A model generated the notes under the pieces. That model was not told the origin of the DNA, made no database searches, and worked only from the letters and a program-made list of their open reading frames with translations. Positions 46,989 through 55,607 of a DNA stretch of 64,000 nt are shown in pieces (the first letter of the stretch is position 1; every line of letters starts with the position of its first letter). The position numbers and the translations under genes are program-made. The DNA comes from Micromonospora chokoriensis (GTDB lineage: Bacteria; Actinomycetota; Actinomycetes; Mycobacteriales; Micromonosporaceae), in the NCBI RefSeq assembly GCF_000718555.1, contig NZ_JOAN01000001.1:310001-374000 (forward strand), read 5' to 3'.

Positions 46989-47321
46989 ATGACCACAGCC
47001 CAGGCCGTCCCGGCCATCATTCGCCGCTACTTCGAGCTTGCCGGCCAGCCCGACTCCGAGGACTACTTCGCTCTCTTCGCCGAGGACGTTGTGGTCGAGG
47101 ACGAGTCGACCGAGCACCGGGGCATCGAGGCCATCCGCCAGTGGCGTCGCGCCGTGCCGCTGGTGTCGTACGAGGTCACCGACGTCGAGGACACGCCCGC
47201 CGGCACCGTGGTAACCGCGACGATCACCGGTGACTTTCCCGGCAGTCCCTTCGCCGGCCTCCGGTACCGCTTCAGCGACTACGACGACACGGTGATCCGG
47301 GCGTTGCGCATCGCGCCCTGA
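46989..47321 (+). CDS. SnoaL-like/NTF2-fold protein
   Basis: A 110-residue small alpha+beta-barrel protein. IIRRYFELAGQPDSEDYFAL then FAEDVVVED is the N-terminal helix plus strand of SnoaL-like domains, and RGIEAIRQWRRA continues it. Members act as isomerases, hydrolases or binding proteins; no catalytic set is clear here. It follows the SDR gene closely and is probably cotranscribed. Confidence 0.82.
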   Translation: MTTAQAVPAIIRRYFELAGQPDSEDYFALFAEDVVVEDESTEHRGIEAIRQWRRAVPLVSYEVTDVEDTPAGTVVTATITGDFPGSPFAGLRYRFSDYDDTVIRALRIAP

Positions 47322-47342
47322 CGTCAGGGACTTGACGGCAAA

Positions 47343-47368
47343 TGTTTGTGAGTGCACACTTACAAACA
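47343..47368. promoter_or_regulatory. TetR operator 1, overlapping the tetR start codon
   Basis: A 26-bp near-palindrome (TGTTTGTGAGTG at the left, CACTTACAAACA at the right) ends on the A of the tetR ATG. The same element recurs at 47963. The position suggests autorepression. Confidence 0.75.
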
Positions 47369-47910
47369 TGCGATCCACCGCCGAGGCCCGCCGGGTCACC
47401 GTCCTGAACGCCGCAGTGTCGGTGTTCGCGCGCGCTGGCTTCCACGCCACCCCGGTCACCGCCGTGGCCGCCGCCGCCGGCATCTCCGAGGCGTACGTCT
47501 TCCGGCTCTTCTCCGGAAAGCTCGGGCTGTTCGTGGCGGCGGCCGGAGCGTGTTTCGACCGGATCGCCGCCGCGATCGAGGCGGGTGCGGAGCGTGCCAC
47601 GGGCGGCAGTCCGGAAGAGGTCCTCGACGCCATGGGCGGTGCCTACGCGGAGCTGATCGCCGATCGCGATCTCCTGCTCTTCCAGGTGCAGGCGCAGGCC
47701 GTCACGGACATCCCGGAGATCGCCGAGGCGGTGCGGGCCGGCTATCGGCAGGTCGCGACCTTCGTGCAGAGTCGGGCCGGTGCCAGCGACGCGCAGGTGC
47801 AGCAGTTCTTCGCGTACGGCCAGTTGTGCCACCTGATCGTGACCGCCGGCCTGGAGCAGGTCCCGGAGCCGTGGGCCCGTGCCCTCACTTCCGGCATTCG
47901 TCACCCCTGA
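47368..47910 (+). CDS. TetR-family transcriptional regulator
   Basis: A 180-residue regulator: RRVTVLNAAVSVFARAGFHA, TPVTAVAAAAGISEAYVFRL and FSGKLGLFVAA form the HTH (about residues 8-60). The rest is a helical ligand-binding domain. I start at ATG 47368; the 12 extra residues of the longer frame are encoded by the operator itself. There is no Shine-Dalgarno sequence before the ATG because the operator occupies that space, so a leaderless transcript is likely. The quinone-reductase-like gene downstream carries a copy of its operator. Confidence 0.88.
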   Translation: MRSTAEARRVTVLNAAVSVFARAGFHATPVTAVAAAAGISEAYVFRLFSGKLGLFVAAAGACFDRIAAAIEAGAERATGGSPEEVLDAMGGAYAELIADRDLLLFQVQAQAVTDIPEIAEAVRAGYRQVATFVQSRAGASDAQVQQFFAYGQLCHLIVTAGLEQVPEPWARALTSGIRHP

Positions 47911-47962
47911 CCGACCCCCGATGCTGGGCCGCTGTGGCGGCCCACTTTTTCAGCCACGGAAG

Positions 47963-47986
47963 TGTGTGAGTGCACACTTACAAACT
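47963..47986. promoter_or_regulatory. TetR operator 2, upstream of oxidoreductase
   Basis: TGTGTGAGTGCACACTTACA and the next three bases repeat the operator at 47343 almost exactly (GTGAGTGCACACTTACAAAC is identical in both). It ends about 13 bp before the ATG at 47999, beside the RBS. Confidence 0.75.
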
Positions 47987-47998
47987 AGGGAGATCCTG

Positions 47999-49030
47999 AT
48001 GACGACCGACACGATGATCACCGAAGTGGTGCTGCCCGGCGTGGTGGAGCCCGACGGCCTCCGTCTGCACCGACGCGCGATGCCCGTCCCCGCCCGGGGG
48101 CAGGCGCTCGTCCAGGTCGAGGCCACCGGCATCTCGTTCGCCGAGCAGCAGATGCGCCGGGCTCTCTACCCCGGCCAGCCGAAGTTCCCGTTCGTGCCCG
48201 GCTACGACCTGGTCGGCACGGTCCGGGCGGTCGGTCCCGGCGGCGACGGCGCGCTGGTCGGTACCCGGGTGGCTGCGGTCACCAAGACCGGCGCCTGGGC
48301 CACGTACGCGCTCGTCGACATCGACGCCCTGGCCCCCGTACCCGCGGATCTGGACCCCGCCGCGGCCGAGACCGTCGTCGTCAACGGGGTGACCGCCTGG
48401 CAGATGCTGCGGGACGCCGACCTGAAGGCCGGGCAGACCATCCTTGTGCACGGCGCGAACGGCGGCGTCGGATCGGTCCTCGTCCAACTCGGCCGCCACC
48501 TCGGCCTGCGGGTCATCGGCACCGCCGCCGCACGGCACCACGCCGGGCTGAGCGAACTCGGCGTCGAGCCGCTCGACTACCGCGACCCGGATCTGGCCGC
48601 GCGCGTCCGCGAGCTGTCGCCGGGTGGTGTCGACGCCGTCTTCGACCCGGTCGCCGGCCCGGGGGTACGCACCTCGTACGCCCTGCTCGCCCCCGGCGGC
48701 AAGCTGACCGTCTACGGCAACGCCGCCGCCGTGGGCACCGGACAGTCGATCGTTTGGGTCTTCGTGAAGCTGCTGGCCCGCCTCTACACCTGGAACGCGC
48801 TGCCGAACGGCCACCGGGCCGGCTTCTACAACTTCTGGGCCGGTCAGCTCACCCGTCGCGCCGCCTTCCGCCGTCGCCTGCGGACCGACCTCGGCATCGT
48901 GCTCGACCTGCTGCGGCAGAAAGTGATCGTGCCGCAGATCGCCGCGCGCTACCCGCTCAGCGAGGTCTCTGCCGCGCTGGTGTTTGCCGAGACCCGCAGC
49001 CGGGCAGGCAAGGTGGTGCTGGAGCCCTGA
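47999..49030 (+). CDS. Quinone oxidoreductase-like MDR/zinc-free dehydrogenase
   Basis: A 343-residue medium-chain dehydrogenase/reductase. The N-terminal GroES-like part has PFVPGYDLVGTVRAVG. The NAD(P)H-binding loop is VHGANGGVGSVLVQLG, as in quinone reductases, and the zinc-binding Cys/His set of alcohol dehydrogenases is absent. ATG 47999 follows AGGGAG. The operator at 47963 shows control by the adjacent TetR. It probably detoxifies a reactive electrophile or quinone that the TetR senses. Confidence 0.9.
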   Translation: MTTDTMITEVVLPGVVEPDGLRLHRRAMPVPARGQALVQVEATGISFAEQQMRRALYPGQPKFPFVPGYDLVGTVRAVGPGGDGALVGTRVAAVTKTGAWATYALVDIDALAPVPADLDPAAAETVVVNGVTAWQMLRDADLKAGQTILVHGANGGVGSVLVQLGRHLGLRVIGTAAARHHAGLSELGVEPLDYRDPDLAARVRELSPGGVDAVFDPVAGPGVRTSYALLAPGGKLTVYGNAAAVGTGQSIVWVFVKLLARLYTWNALPNGHRAGFYNFWAGQLTRRAAFRRRLRTDLGIVLDLLRQKVIVPQIAARYPLSEVSAALVFAETRSRAGKVVLEP

Positions 49031-49284
49031 CGTCCGGCACCTTCAGGCGCTGGTGCGGCAGGCAGACGCAAGGGCGTACGGTGAACATGTCGCCCAGGAC
49101 CCCGGTGGCCGCCAGACGCCGTCGCCACCAGCCCGCCAGGGGCGTTATCGCTCATCTTCTCCATCGCCGCGACGTACCGGTCGTGTCGGCTCATCGCGCA
49201 CCGCATCCCGACCGACCGGTCACCGCATCGTCGGCATCCGGCGGTCGCCCGCACGCGCACGCAGCTTCGCCCTCCGCGCGAATT

Positions 49285-49307
49285 GTTCCGAACGCCTTGA
49301 TTAGGGA
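49285..49307 (+). promoter_or_regulatory. Possible sigma-B/F-like promoter of glycan operon
   Basis: GTTC (49285-49288), 15 nt, GGGA (49304-49307) partly resembles GTTT-N15-GGGTA. If used, transcription would begin about at the ATG 49315. The same GGGAG could instead be just the RBS. The 284-bp gap from 49031 holds nothing else recognisable. Confidence 0.25.
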
Positions 49308-49314
49308 GTACCAG

Positions 49315-49488
49315 ATGAGGATCGACAGGGACCGGATCGTCACCGCACTTCGCGACCGGGGTCAGCAGGCCCGGGCCGACTGGGTCCAGCGCGAGCTGCC
49401 GGAGCACGTGGACCCGGCCAAGCACTCCGGGCTGCTCGCCACCCTGAACCTCAACCCAGCTGATCTCGCCGACGCGTCATCCCCTTGA
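49315..49488 (+). CDS. 57-residue unknown protein at head of glycan operon
   Basis: Reads MRIDRDRIVTALRDRGQQAR, then ADWVQRELPEHVDPAKHSGL and ends in NLNPADLADASSP: a soluble, charged helical peptide. TTAGGGAG lies before the ATG, and the stop overlaps the glycosyltransferase TTG start (TTGA). No family is recognised. The overlap and RBS argue it is a real gene. Confidence 0.65.
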   Translation: MRIDRDRIVTALRDRGQQARADWVQRELPEHVDPAKHSGLLATLNLNPADLADASSP

Positions 49489-50489
49489 GGGTTGCGCTGC
49501 TCGGCCCGGTCGCCTGGCGTACGCCCCCGCACCACTACGGCCCGTGGGAGCAGGTGACCGGCCTGCTCGCCGAAGGGCTGGTCAGCCGTGGCGTCGACGT
49601 GACGCTCTTCGCCACGCTGGACTCCGTCACCTCCGCCCAGCTCGACGGAGTCTGCCCACGGGGGTACGCGGACGACCCGGACGTGGACGGTCGCGTGTGG
49701 GAGGCGATGCACGTCTCGCACGCGATGGCCCGCTCGGCAGAGTTCGACGTGGTGCACAGCCACCTGGACTGGCTGCCGCTGGCGTTCGCGGAGCACTGCC
49801 GCGCGCCGCTGGTGACCACGGTGCACGGCTTCTCCGGCCCGGGGATCCTCCCCGCCTACGGCCGGGCCCGCTCGTCGTACGTGTCGATCTCCGACGCCGA
49901 CCGGGCACCGGAGCTCGACTACGTCGCCACGGTGTACCACGGCGTCGACATCGATGGGCTGCCGTTCAGCGGTGCGGCCGGCCCTGGACTGGCCGCCTTC
50001 GGTCGGATCCACCCGGACAAGGGCACCCACACCGCGATCGAGATCGCCCGCCGGGCCGGCCGACCCCTGACGATCTGCGGAATCGTGCAGGACGAGCGGT
50101 ACTTCGCCGAACAGGTGGCCCCGCACATCGACGGCGACCAGGTGGTCTTCCTCGGGTCGGTGGGCCCGCGACGACGTGCCGAGGTGCTGGGTGGCAGCAC
50201 CGCGCTGCTGCATCCGATCGCCTTCGACGAGCCGTTCGGACTGTCGGTTGTGGAATCGATGGTCTGCGGTACCCCGGTCGTCGCCTACCAGCGGGGGTCC
50301 ATGCCCGAGGTCGTCGACGAGGGGGTGACGGGCTTCCTCGTCTCCACCGTCGAGCAGGCAGTCGACGCGGTCGCCCGGGTCGCCAGCCTCGATCGGGTGG
50401 AGTGTCGGGCGCGGGCTCGTAAGCGCTTCAGCGCAGACCGGATGGTCACCGACTATCTCGCCGTCTACGACCAGCTCGTCCACGCCTGA
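49485..50489 (+). CDS. GT-B glycosyltransferase (GT4-like), first of pair
   Basis: A 334-residue transferase starting at TTG, which overlaps the preceding stop. The N-terminal VALLGPVAWRTPPHHYGPWE with VVHSHLDWLPLAF forms the acceptor domain. The C-terminal nucleotide-sugar domain has GRIHPDKGTHTAIEIA and the E-x7-E-type motif in DEPFGLSVVESMVCGTPVVA. It likely transfers a hexose, perhaps mannose given the GH130 partner. It is followed by a second transferase after 23 bp. Confidence 0.85.
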   Translation: MRVALLGPVAWRTPPHHYGPWEQVTGLLAEGLVSRGVDVTLFATLDSVTSAQLDGVCPRGYADDPDVDGRVWEAMHVSHAMARSAEFDVVHSHLDWLPLAFAEHCRAPLVTTVHGFSGPGILPAYGRARSSYVSISDADRAPELDYVATVYHGVDIDGLPFSGAAGPGLAAFGRIHPDKGTHTAIEIARRAGRPLTICGIVQDERYFAEQVAPHIDGDQVVFLGSVGPRRRAEVLGGSTALLHPIAFDEPFGLSVVESMVCGTPVVAYQRGSMPEVVDEGVTGFLVSTVEQAVDAVARVASLDRVECRARARKRFSADRMVTDYLAVYDQLVHA

Positions 50490-50512
50490 ACTAACCGGAA
50501 GGCCCGACGTTC

Positions 50513-51649
50513 ATGCCCAGCTACGGATTTCTCAGTACCCACCCACCAACCCGGTGCGGCCTGGCCACGTTCAACGCCGCCCTCGCCGCCCAGTTGACCG
50601 CCGATGGCACCCACGGCGGCATCGTCCGGGTCACCGATCATGGCGACGACCAGCGGCCGACGCCCGGGGTGGTGCACACCTGGTCGGCGCGTGACCCGGC
50701 CGGCTGGCGGGAGGCGGCGGCTGCCCTGAACGCGTACGACGTGGCGATCGTCCAGCACGAGTACGGCATCTATCCCGGCGCCGACGGCGAGGAGGTCCTG
50801 CCGTTGCTGCGGCGGCTCAGCGTGCCGAGCATCGTTGTCCTGCACACCGTGCTGCGCCAGCCCTCGGCCCGGCAGAAATCCCTGTTGGCGCAGATCGCGG
50901 CGATCGCCGGGGCGGTCGTCACGATGACCGACACCGCGCGCGACCGGCTGCTCGTCGACTACGCCGTGCCAGCGGGCAAGGTGACGGTCATTCCGCACGG
51001 CGCGGCCGAGCTTGCCGGCGTGCCCGTCGACAGGCGTACCCGCCCGCACCTGCTGACCTGGGGGCTCCTCGGTCCCGGCAAGGGTGTCGAGTGGTCGCTG
51101 CGGGCGCTCGCGCGGTTGCAGGATCTGGAGCCGACCCCGACCTACACGGTTGCGGGGCGGACCCACCCGAAGGTGATCGAGCACCACGGTGAGGCGTACC
51201 GGGCCGGGCTGCACCAGCTCGGCGCTCAGCTAGGCATCGCGCACACCGTCGACTACCAGGACGCCTACCTCGACCAGGAAGCACTGGGCCGGCTGATCCG
51301 CTCTGCCGACGTGGTCGTCCTGCCCTACGACTCCCGTGAACAGGTCACCTCCGGCGTCCTCATCGAAGCGGTGGCCGCCGGGGTGCCGGTCGTGGCGACG
51401 GCGTTCCCGCACGCCGTCGAGCTGTTGACCGGCGGGCCGGGTCTCGTCGTACCCCACCAGAACCCGGCGGCGCTGGCCAAGGCCATCCGGCGGATCCTCA
51501 CCGAGCCGGGCCTGGCCGCCCGGCTGGCCGGGCGGGTTCGCCCGCTGGCCGCGCACCTGAGTTGGCCGGCGGTGGCGGCCCGCTACGGCACCCTCGCCGA
51601 AGAGCTCACCGATGCCCGCTCACCCGCGGTCAGTGTCGTGCCGGCGTGA
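50513..51649 (+). CDS. GT-B glycosyltransferase, second of pair
   Basis: A 378-residue GT4-like enzyme. YGFLSTHPPTRCGLATFNAA and DVAIVQHEYGIYPG form the N-terminal half. The C-terminal half has WGLLGPGKGVEWSLRALARL and VTSGVLIEAVAAGVPVVATA. The active-site Glu pair is less obvious than in the preceding enzyme. It overlaps the next gene by GTGA. The two transferases probably act in sequence on one oligosaccharide. Confidence 0.85.
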   Translation: MPSYGFLSTHPPTRCGLATFNAALAAQLTADGTHGGIVRVTDHGDDQRPTPGVVHTWSARDPAGWREAAAALNAYDVAIVQHEYGIYPGADGEEVLPLLRRLSVPSIVVLHTVLRQPSARQKSLLAQIAAIAGAVVTMTDTARDRLLVDYAVPAGKVTVIPHGAAELAGVPVDRRTRPHLLTWGLLGPGKGVEWSLRALARLQDLEPTPTYTVAGRTHPKVIEHHGEAYRAGLHQLGAQLGIAHTVDYQDAYLDQEALGRLIRSADVVVLPYDSREQVTSGVLIEAVAAGVPVVATAFPHAVELLTGGPGLVVPHQNPAALAKAIRRILTEPGLAARLAGRVRPLAAHLSWPAVAARYGTLAEELTDARSPAVSVVPA

Positions 51650-52698
51650 CGGCGACCACCGGCCATCCCTGGACGTCGACGGGTGGGCGCTGGGTGGCGG
51701 CACCCGCGCCGAGCTTCGCGCACCTGGCTCGACTGAGCGACGACACCGGTCTGTTCGAGCACGCGCGACACGCCATCGTCCGGCGTGAGCACGGTTACTG
51801 CACCGACGATGTAGCGCGTGGCCTGGTCGTCGTCAGCCGCGAACCGGAGCCGACCGGGGAGCTGCTCCGGCTCGCCGAGCGCTACCTGGCCTTCCTGACC
51901 CACGCGCAGGACGCCGACGGCGCGTTCCACAACCGACTCGGCTACGACCGGCGCTGGGCCGACGAACCGGGGCTCGGCGACTGGTGGGGTCGGGCGCTGT
52001 GGGGCCTGGGCACGGCCGTCGCCCGCAGCCCAGCCCCATGGGTACGGGAGGAGGCGCTTGTCGCCTTCAGCCGGGGCGCCACCCGGCGCGCCAAGACCCC
52101 GCACACGATGGCCTTCGCCGGTCTTGGCGCGGCCGAGGTGCTTCGTCGTCACCCCGGCCACGTCGCCGCCGCGTCCCTGCTGGCGGACGCGGCCAGCACG
52201 ATCGGCCCGCCGGCCTCCGATCGGGGGTGGCCGTGGCCACGGCAGGAGCTCACCTACGCCAACGCCGCCCTCGCTGAAGTGGTCATCGCCGCGAGTCAGC
52301 TTCGCGAGGGTGGCCCACCTCTCGACGACGGCCTGCGCATGTTGGCCTGGCTGCGCGAGGTCCAGCTCCGCGATGGGCGGTTGTCGGTCGTACCCGCCGG
52401 GGGTTGGCGGCGTGGCGCTCTGCGGCCGCACCACGACCAGCAACCGATCGAGGTCGCCGCCTTCGCCGATGCCTGCGCCACGGCGGCCACGGTCACCGGG
52501 AATCCCGAGTGGGACAGCGGGGTGCGACAGGCGGTCGGGTGGTTCCTCGGCGACAACGACCTCGGTACGCCGATGTGGGATCCGGCGACCGGCGGCGGCT
52601 ACGACGGGCTTACCGCGCACGGGCCCAACCTCAACCAGGGCGCCGAGTCGACCCTCGCCCTCATCTCCACCCTGCAGCACGCCCGGCGGTGGTCGTGA
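51646..52698 (+). CDS. Six-hairpin glycosidase-like protein
   Basis: A 350-residue soluble protein starting at GTG 51646 (GTGA overlap). Alternating helices with HGYCTDDVARGLVVVS, GLGDWWGRALWGLGTAVA and HGPNLNQGAESTLALISTL resemble the alpha/alpha toroid of six-hairpin glycosidases and related mannosidase-like proteins often encoded with GH130 and GT4 genes. No signal peptide, so cytosolic. The catalytic residues are not assignable, and it could be a processing or binding protein. Confidence 0.6.
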   Translation: MTATTGHPWTSTGGRWVAAPAPSFAHLARLSDDTGLFEHARHAIVRREHGYCTDDVARGLVVVSREPEPTGELLRLAERYLAFLTHAQDADGAFHNRLGYDRRWADEPGLGDWWGRALWGLGTAVARSPAPWVREEALVAFSRGATRRAKTPHTMAFAGLGAAEVLRRHPGHVAAASLLADAASTIGPPASDRGWPWPRQELTYANAALAEVVIAASQLREGGPPLDDGLRMLAWLREVQLRDGRLSVVPAGGWRRGALRPHHDQQPIEVAAFADACATAATVTGNPEWDSGVRQAVGWFLGDNDLGTPMWDPATGGGYDGLTAHGPNLNQGAESTLALISTLQHARRWS

Positions 52699-54203
52699 CC
52701 CGGAGTCTGGCCGTCCGGCAGGACGTCACCCTCACCCCGGATCCACGCCGCGTCATCGTCAAGCTCTTCGTTCCGGGTGAGGACGCCGCGGTGGTACGGA
52801 ACCGCGCGCAGGCGCTCATCGACCGGGTCGCGCGCCTCGACGACGAGGAGACGGGTCGGCTGCTGCGGGACACCTTCGACCGGTTCGGTGCTCGGCACCG
52901 CGACCTGGCCGGCACCTTCCACCACCACTACGACCTGGTCCGGCACCGGGCCGCGCGGGCCCGGGACCTCTCGCCGAGCAGTCGGCTGCTGGTCGGCGCG
53001 TACTTCAGCCACGAGTACGCCGTCGAGGCCGCCGCCCTGTGCAACCCGTCGATGGTGGCCCACCCCGACCAGGCGGATCTCGGCCCCGGGCAGCTGCGCG
53101 TCGCGGTCAGCCTGCGCCAGGTCGGGGAGGGCCACGTGTCCTCGATCGGTTTCGCCGCCGCGATCGTCGGCCCCGGGGGACAGCTCACGGTCGCCGACCG
53201 GGCCGGCCCGCTGACCGTCGGGCAGCGGATGGGCGTACGGCACCGTCGGGACCTGCTCGTTGCCGGCCTGGCCGAGGGGGACTGCGACAACGAGGTCACG
53301 GCGACGGTGCTGGACGCGTTGCCCGAGTGGTACGACGAGGCCGCCTTCGAGCGGGTGCTCGGCAACCTGCCACCCGATCTGCTCTCCCGCAGCACCGGCT
53401 TGGGGACCGTCGAGCAGCTGCGTCGTACCAACGCCGGTAGCTACGCCACGGAATTCCCCACCGACACGGAGCTGCACCAACGGGTGCTCTGGCCGGCCAC
53501 CCCGGCGGAGAGCAACGGCATGGAAGACGCCCGTTTCGTTCGCTTCGTCGATGAGTCCGGGCCGGTTTACCGGGCCACCTATACCGCCTACGACGGCCGG
53601 AACATCGCCACCCGTGCGCTGGTCAGCGGTGACCTGCGTCGGTTCGAGATGACCCCGATGCGCGGGCCGGGCGCTCGGAACAAGGGGCTCGCGCTGTTTC
53701 CGCGTACCGTCGGAGGCCGGCACCTGGCACTCTGTCGCGCCGACGGCGAGACCATCGGCCTGACCGCCCTGGACGGCGAGCACCGCTGGCAGACCCCGAC
53801 GCCGTTGCACGCACCGGGCGAGAGCTGGGAGTTGATCCAGGTCGGCAACTGCGGATCACCGATCGAGACCGACGTCGGCTGGCTCGTGCTCACCCACGGT
53901 GTCGGACCGATGCGTCGGTACGCGATCGGTGCGCTCCTGCTCGACCTGCACACGCCGGAGCGGGTCGTCGCGCACCTGCCCGGTGCGCTCCTCGCACCCG
54001 ACGAAAGCGACCGGGACGGGTACGTGCCGAACGTCGTCTACTCCTGTGGTGCCCTCATCCACGACGGTGAGCTGTGGTTGCCGTACGGGGCGAGTGACGC
54101 GCGGGTGGGATTCGCCACCGTGCCGCTGCCCACGCTCCTCAGCGCGCTGGTCGAGGCCCCGCCGTCGGGCAACCCGGGTGGTGTCGGCCGGGTGGCTTGC
54201 TGA
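52695..54203 (+). CDS. GH130 family beta-mannoside phosphorylase/mannosidase
   Basis: A 502-residue protein starting at GTG 52695 (GTGA overlap). The C-terminal 300 residues form a five-bladed propeller with GH130 marks: NGMEDARFVRFVD, GARNKGLALFPRTV, IQVGNCGSPIETDVGWLVLT then HGV, and VVYSCGALIHDGELWLPYGA. The N-terminal 190 residues are an extra domain. GH130 enzymes phosphorolyse or hydrolyse beta-mannosides. The lack of a signal peptide suggests intracellular turnover of a glycan made by the two transferases. Confidence 0.85.
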   Translation: MTRSLAVRQDVTLTPDPRRVIVKLFVPGEDAAVVRNRAQALIDRVARLDDEETGRLLRDTFDRFGARHRDLAGTFHHHYDLVRHRAARARDLSPSSRLLVGAYFSHEYAVEAAALCNPSMVAHPDQADLGPGQLRVAVSLRQVGEGHVSSIGFAAAIVGPGGQLTVADRAGPLTVGQRMGVRHRRDLLVAGLAEGDCDNEVTATVLDALPEWYDEAAFERVLGNLPPDLLSRSTGLGTVEQLRRTNAGSYATEFPTDTELHQRVLWPATPAESNGMEDARFVRFVDESGPVYRATYTAYDGRNIATRALVSGDLRRFEMTPMRGPGARNKGLALFPRTVGGRHLALCRADGETIGLTALDGEHRWQTPTPLHAPGESWELIQVGNCGSPIETDVGWLVLTHGVGPMRRYAIGALLLDLHTPERVVAHLPGALLAPDESDRDGYVPNVVYSCGALIHDGELWLPYGASDARVGFATVPLPTLLSALVEAPPSGNPGGVGRVAC

Positions 54204-54323
54204 TTACGACACGCCCTTGGGCGGAGGTGACTCGGTGGACGCCGAGTGCGCGGCGGGGGCAAGGTAGCCTCACCGCTCGCGCTAGTGCTTCTGCGAACGG
54301 GGAGAGGCAGGGGGAGGTACGGC

Positions 54324-55538
54324 GTGGGCGACGTTGGCGAGATGGTGCGTTGGTTGCAGCTCAACGCACCACGCGGTGGGCCGGACGAGGTGTCGCAGTT
54401 GGTGGCCCGTGCGGCTCCCGCGATCAATGCCAGCGAGATCGTGATCTATCTGGCCGACTACACGCAGTCCCTCCTCGTGCCACTGCTCGGCGCGGGTCTC
54501 GCCCGGGACGAGCTGCCGATCGAGACGACCCTCGCCGGCCGGGCCTTCACCACCCTCGACATCCAGCGTGCCCCCGACAACCCGGATCGGGTGTGGGTGC
54601 CACTGCTGCTCGGGTGTGAGCGGATGGGCGTACTGGAGATCGTCTCGCCGGCCGCCGCCGACGAAACGATGGACGGTCCGGCCTGGGAGGTGGCGGTCAA
54701 CGTCGCCCAGATCCTGGTCAACCGCCGGCTCTACGGTGACCTGGTCGAGCGGATGCGGCGGCGGATGCCGATGCAGGTCGCGGCCGAGATCGTGTGGGGC
54801 CTGCTTCCACCGCTGACCTTCGCCACCGACGACCTGGTGGTCACCGCCATCCTCGAACCGTGCTACGACGTCGGTGGCGACATCTTCGACTACGCGTTGA
54901 ACGACGACGTGCTCAGCGTCGGGCTCTTCGACACCTGCGGGCACGGCATCAAGGCGAGCACCCTGGCCTCGCTGGTGGTCAGCGCGTACCGCAACGCCCG
55001 CCGGTGCGGCCTCGACCTGGTCGACACGGCGATCAGCATCGACCGGTGGGTGCGTTCCGAGCACCCGAACTTCTTCGCCACCGGGCTGCTGATCGAGTTG
55101 GACCGCCGGACCGGCCGGCTCAGCATGATCAACGCGGGTCACCCCGGTGCGATGTTGCTGCGCGACGGCAAGGCCATTCGGGAGTTCCCGGGGCCGACCG
55201 TGTTGCCGTTCGGCCTGGGCCACATGTCCCCGCGCCGACCGCGGGTGCACACCGAGGAGCTGCATCCGGGCGATCGCATCCTCGCCTACACCGACGGCAT
55301 CACCGACGCCCGTAGCGCCCAGGGGGAGCAGTTCGGGCTGGACCGGCTCGTCGACTTCGTCAACCGTGCCCTGAACGAGGGGTTGCCCAGCCCGGAGACC
55401 ATGCGTCGCCTGGTCCGCGCAGTCGTGGGCTACCAGGACGACCAGCTTGAGGACGACGCGACGGCACTCTTCGTGGAGTGGCAGCCGCCGCACCTGCCGC
55501 TCGCGCACCTGCGCGACCTCGCCGCGAGTGGACCCTGA
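54324..55538 (+). CDS. GAF-PP2C (SpoIIE-type) protein phosphatase
   Basis: About 404 residues. An N-terminal GAF-like sensor (about 15-140) is followed by an RsbU/SpoIIE-type PP2C domain: EPCYDVGGDIFDYAL, FDTCGHGIKAST, NAGHPGAMLL, YTDGITDAR and DDATALFVEW carry the metal-binding Asp residues. GTG 54324 is chosen for GGGGGAGG upstream; the frame from 54246 lacks support. Such phosphatases switch anti-anti-sigma factors. None is encoded nearby, but a SigB/F sigma gene lies 1.1 kb downstream. Confidence 0.87.
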   Translation: MGDVGEMVRWLQLNAPRGGPDEVSQLVARAAPAINASEIVIYLADYTQSLLVPLLGAGLARDELPIETTLAGRAFTTLDIQRAPDNPDRVWVPLLLGCERMGVLEIVSPAAADETMDGPAWEVAVNVAQILVNRRLYGDLVERMRRRMPMQVAAEIVWGLLPPLTFATDDLVVTAILEPCYDVGGDIFDYALNDDVLSVGLFDTCGHGIKASTLASLVVSAYRNARRCGLDLVDTAISIDRWVRSEHPNFFATGLLIELDRRTGRLSMINAGHPGAMLLRDGKAIREFPGPTVLPFGLGHMSPRRPRVHTEELHPGDRILAYTDGITDARSAQGEQFGLDRLVDFVNRALNEGLPSPETMRRLVRAVVGYQDDQLEDDATALFVEWQPPHLPLAHLRDLAASGP

Positions 55539-55556
55539 CCCCGCACAGTGGGATTT

Positions 55557-55571
55557 TGCACTCGCAGTGCA
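55557..55571. promoter_or_regulatory. Palindrome upstream of DUF2855 gene
   Basis: TGCACTCGCAGTGCA is a perfect 6-bp-arm dyad, 36 bp before the DUF2855 ATG. Flanking TTT...TTG extends the AT-rich context. Its spacing fits a TetR- or MarR-type repressor site over a promoter. Confidence 0.5.
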
Positions 55572-55607
55572 CTTGTCTCCGATTGCGGTGCTGTCTAGCG
55601 TCACCTC

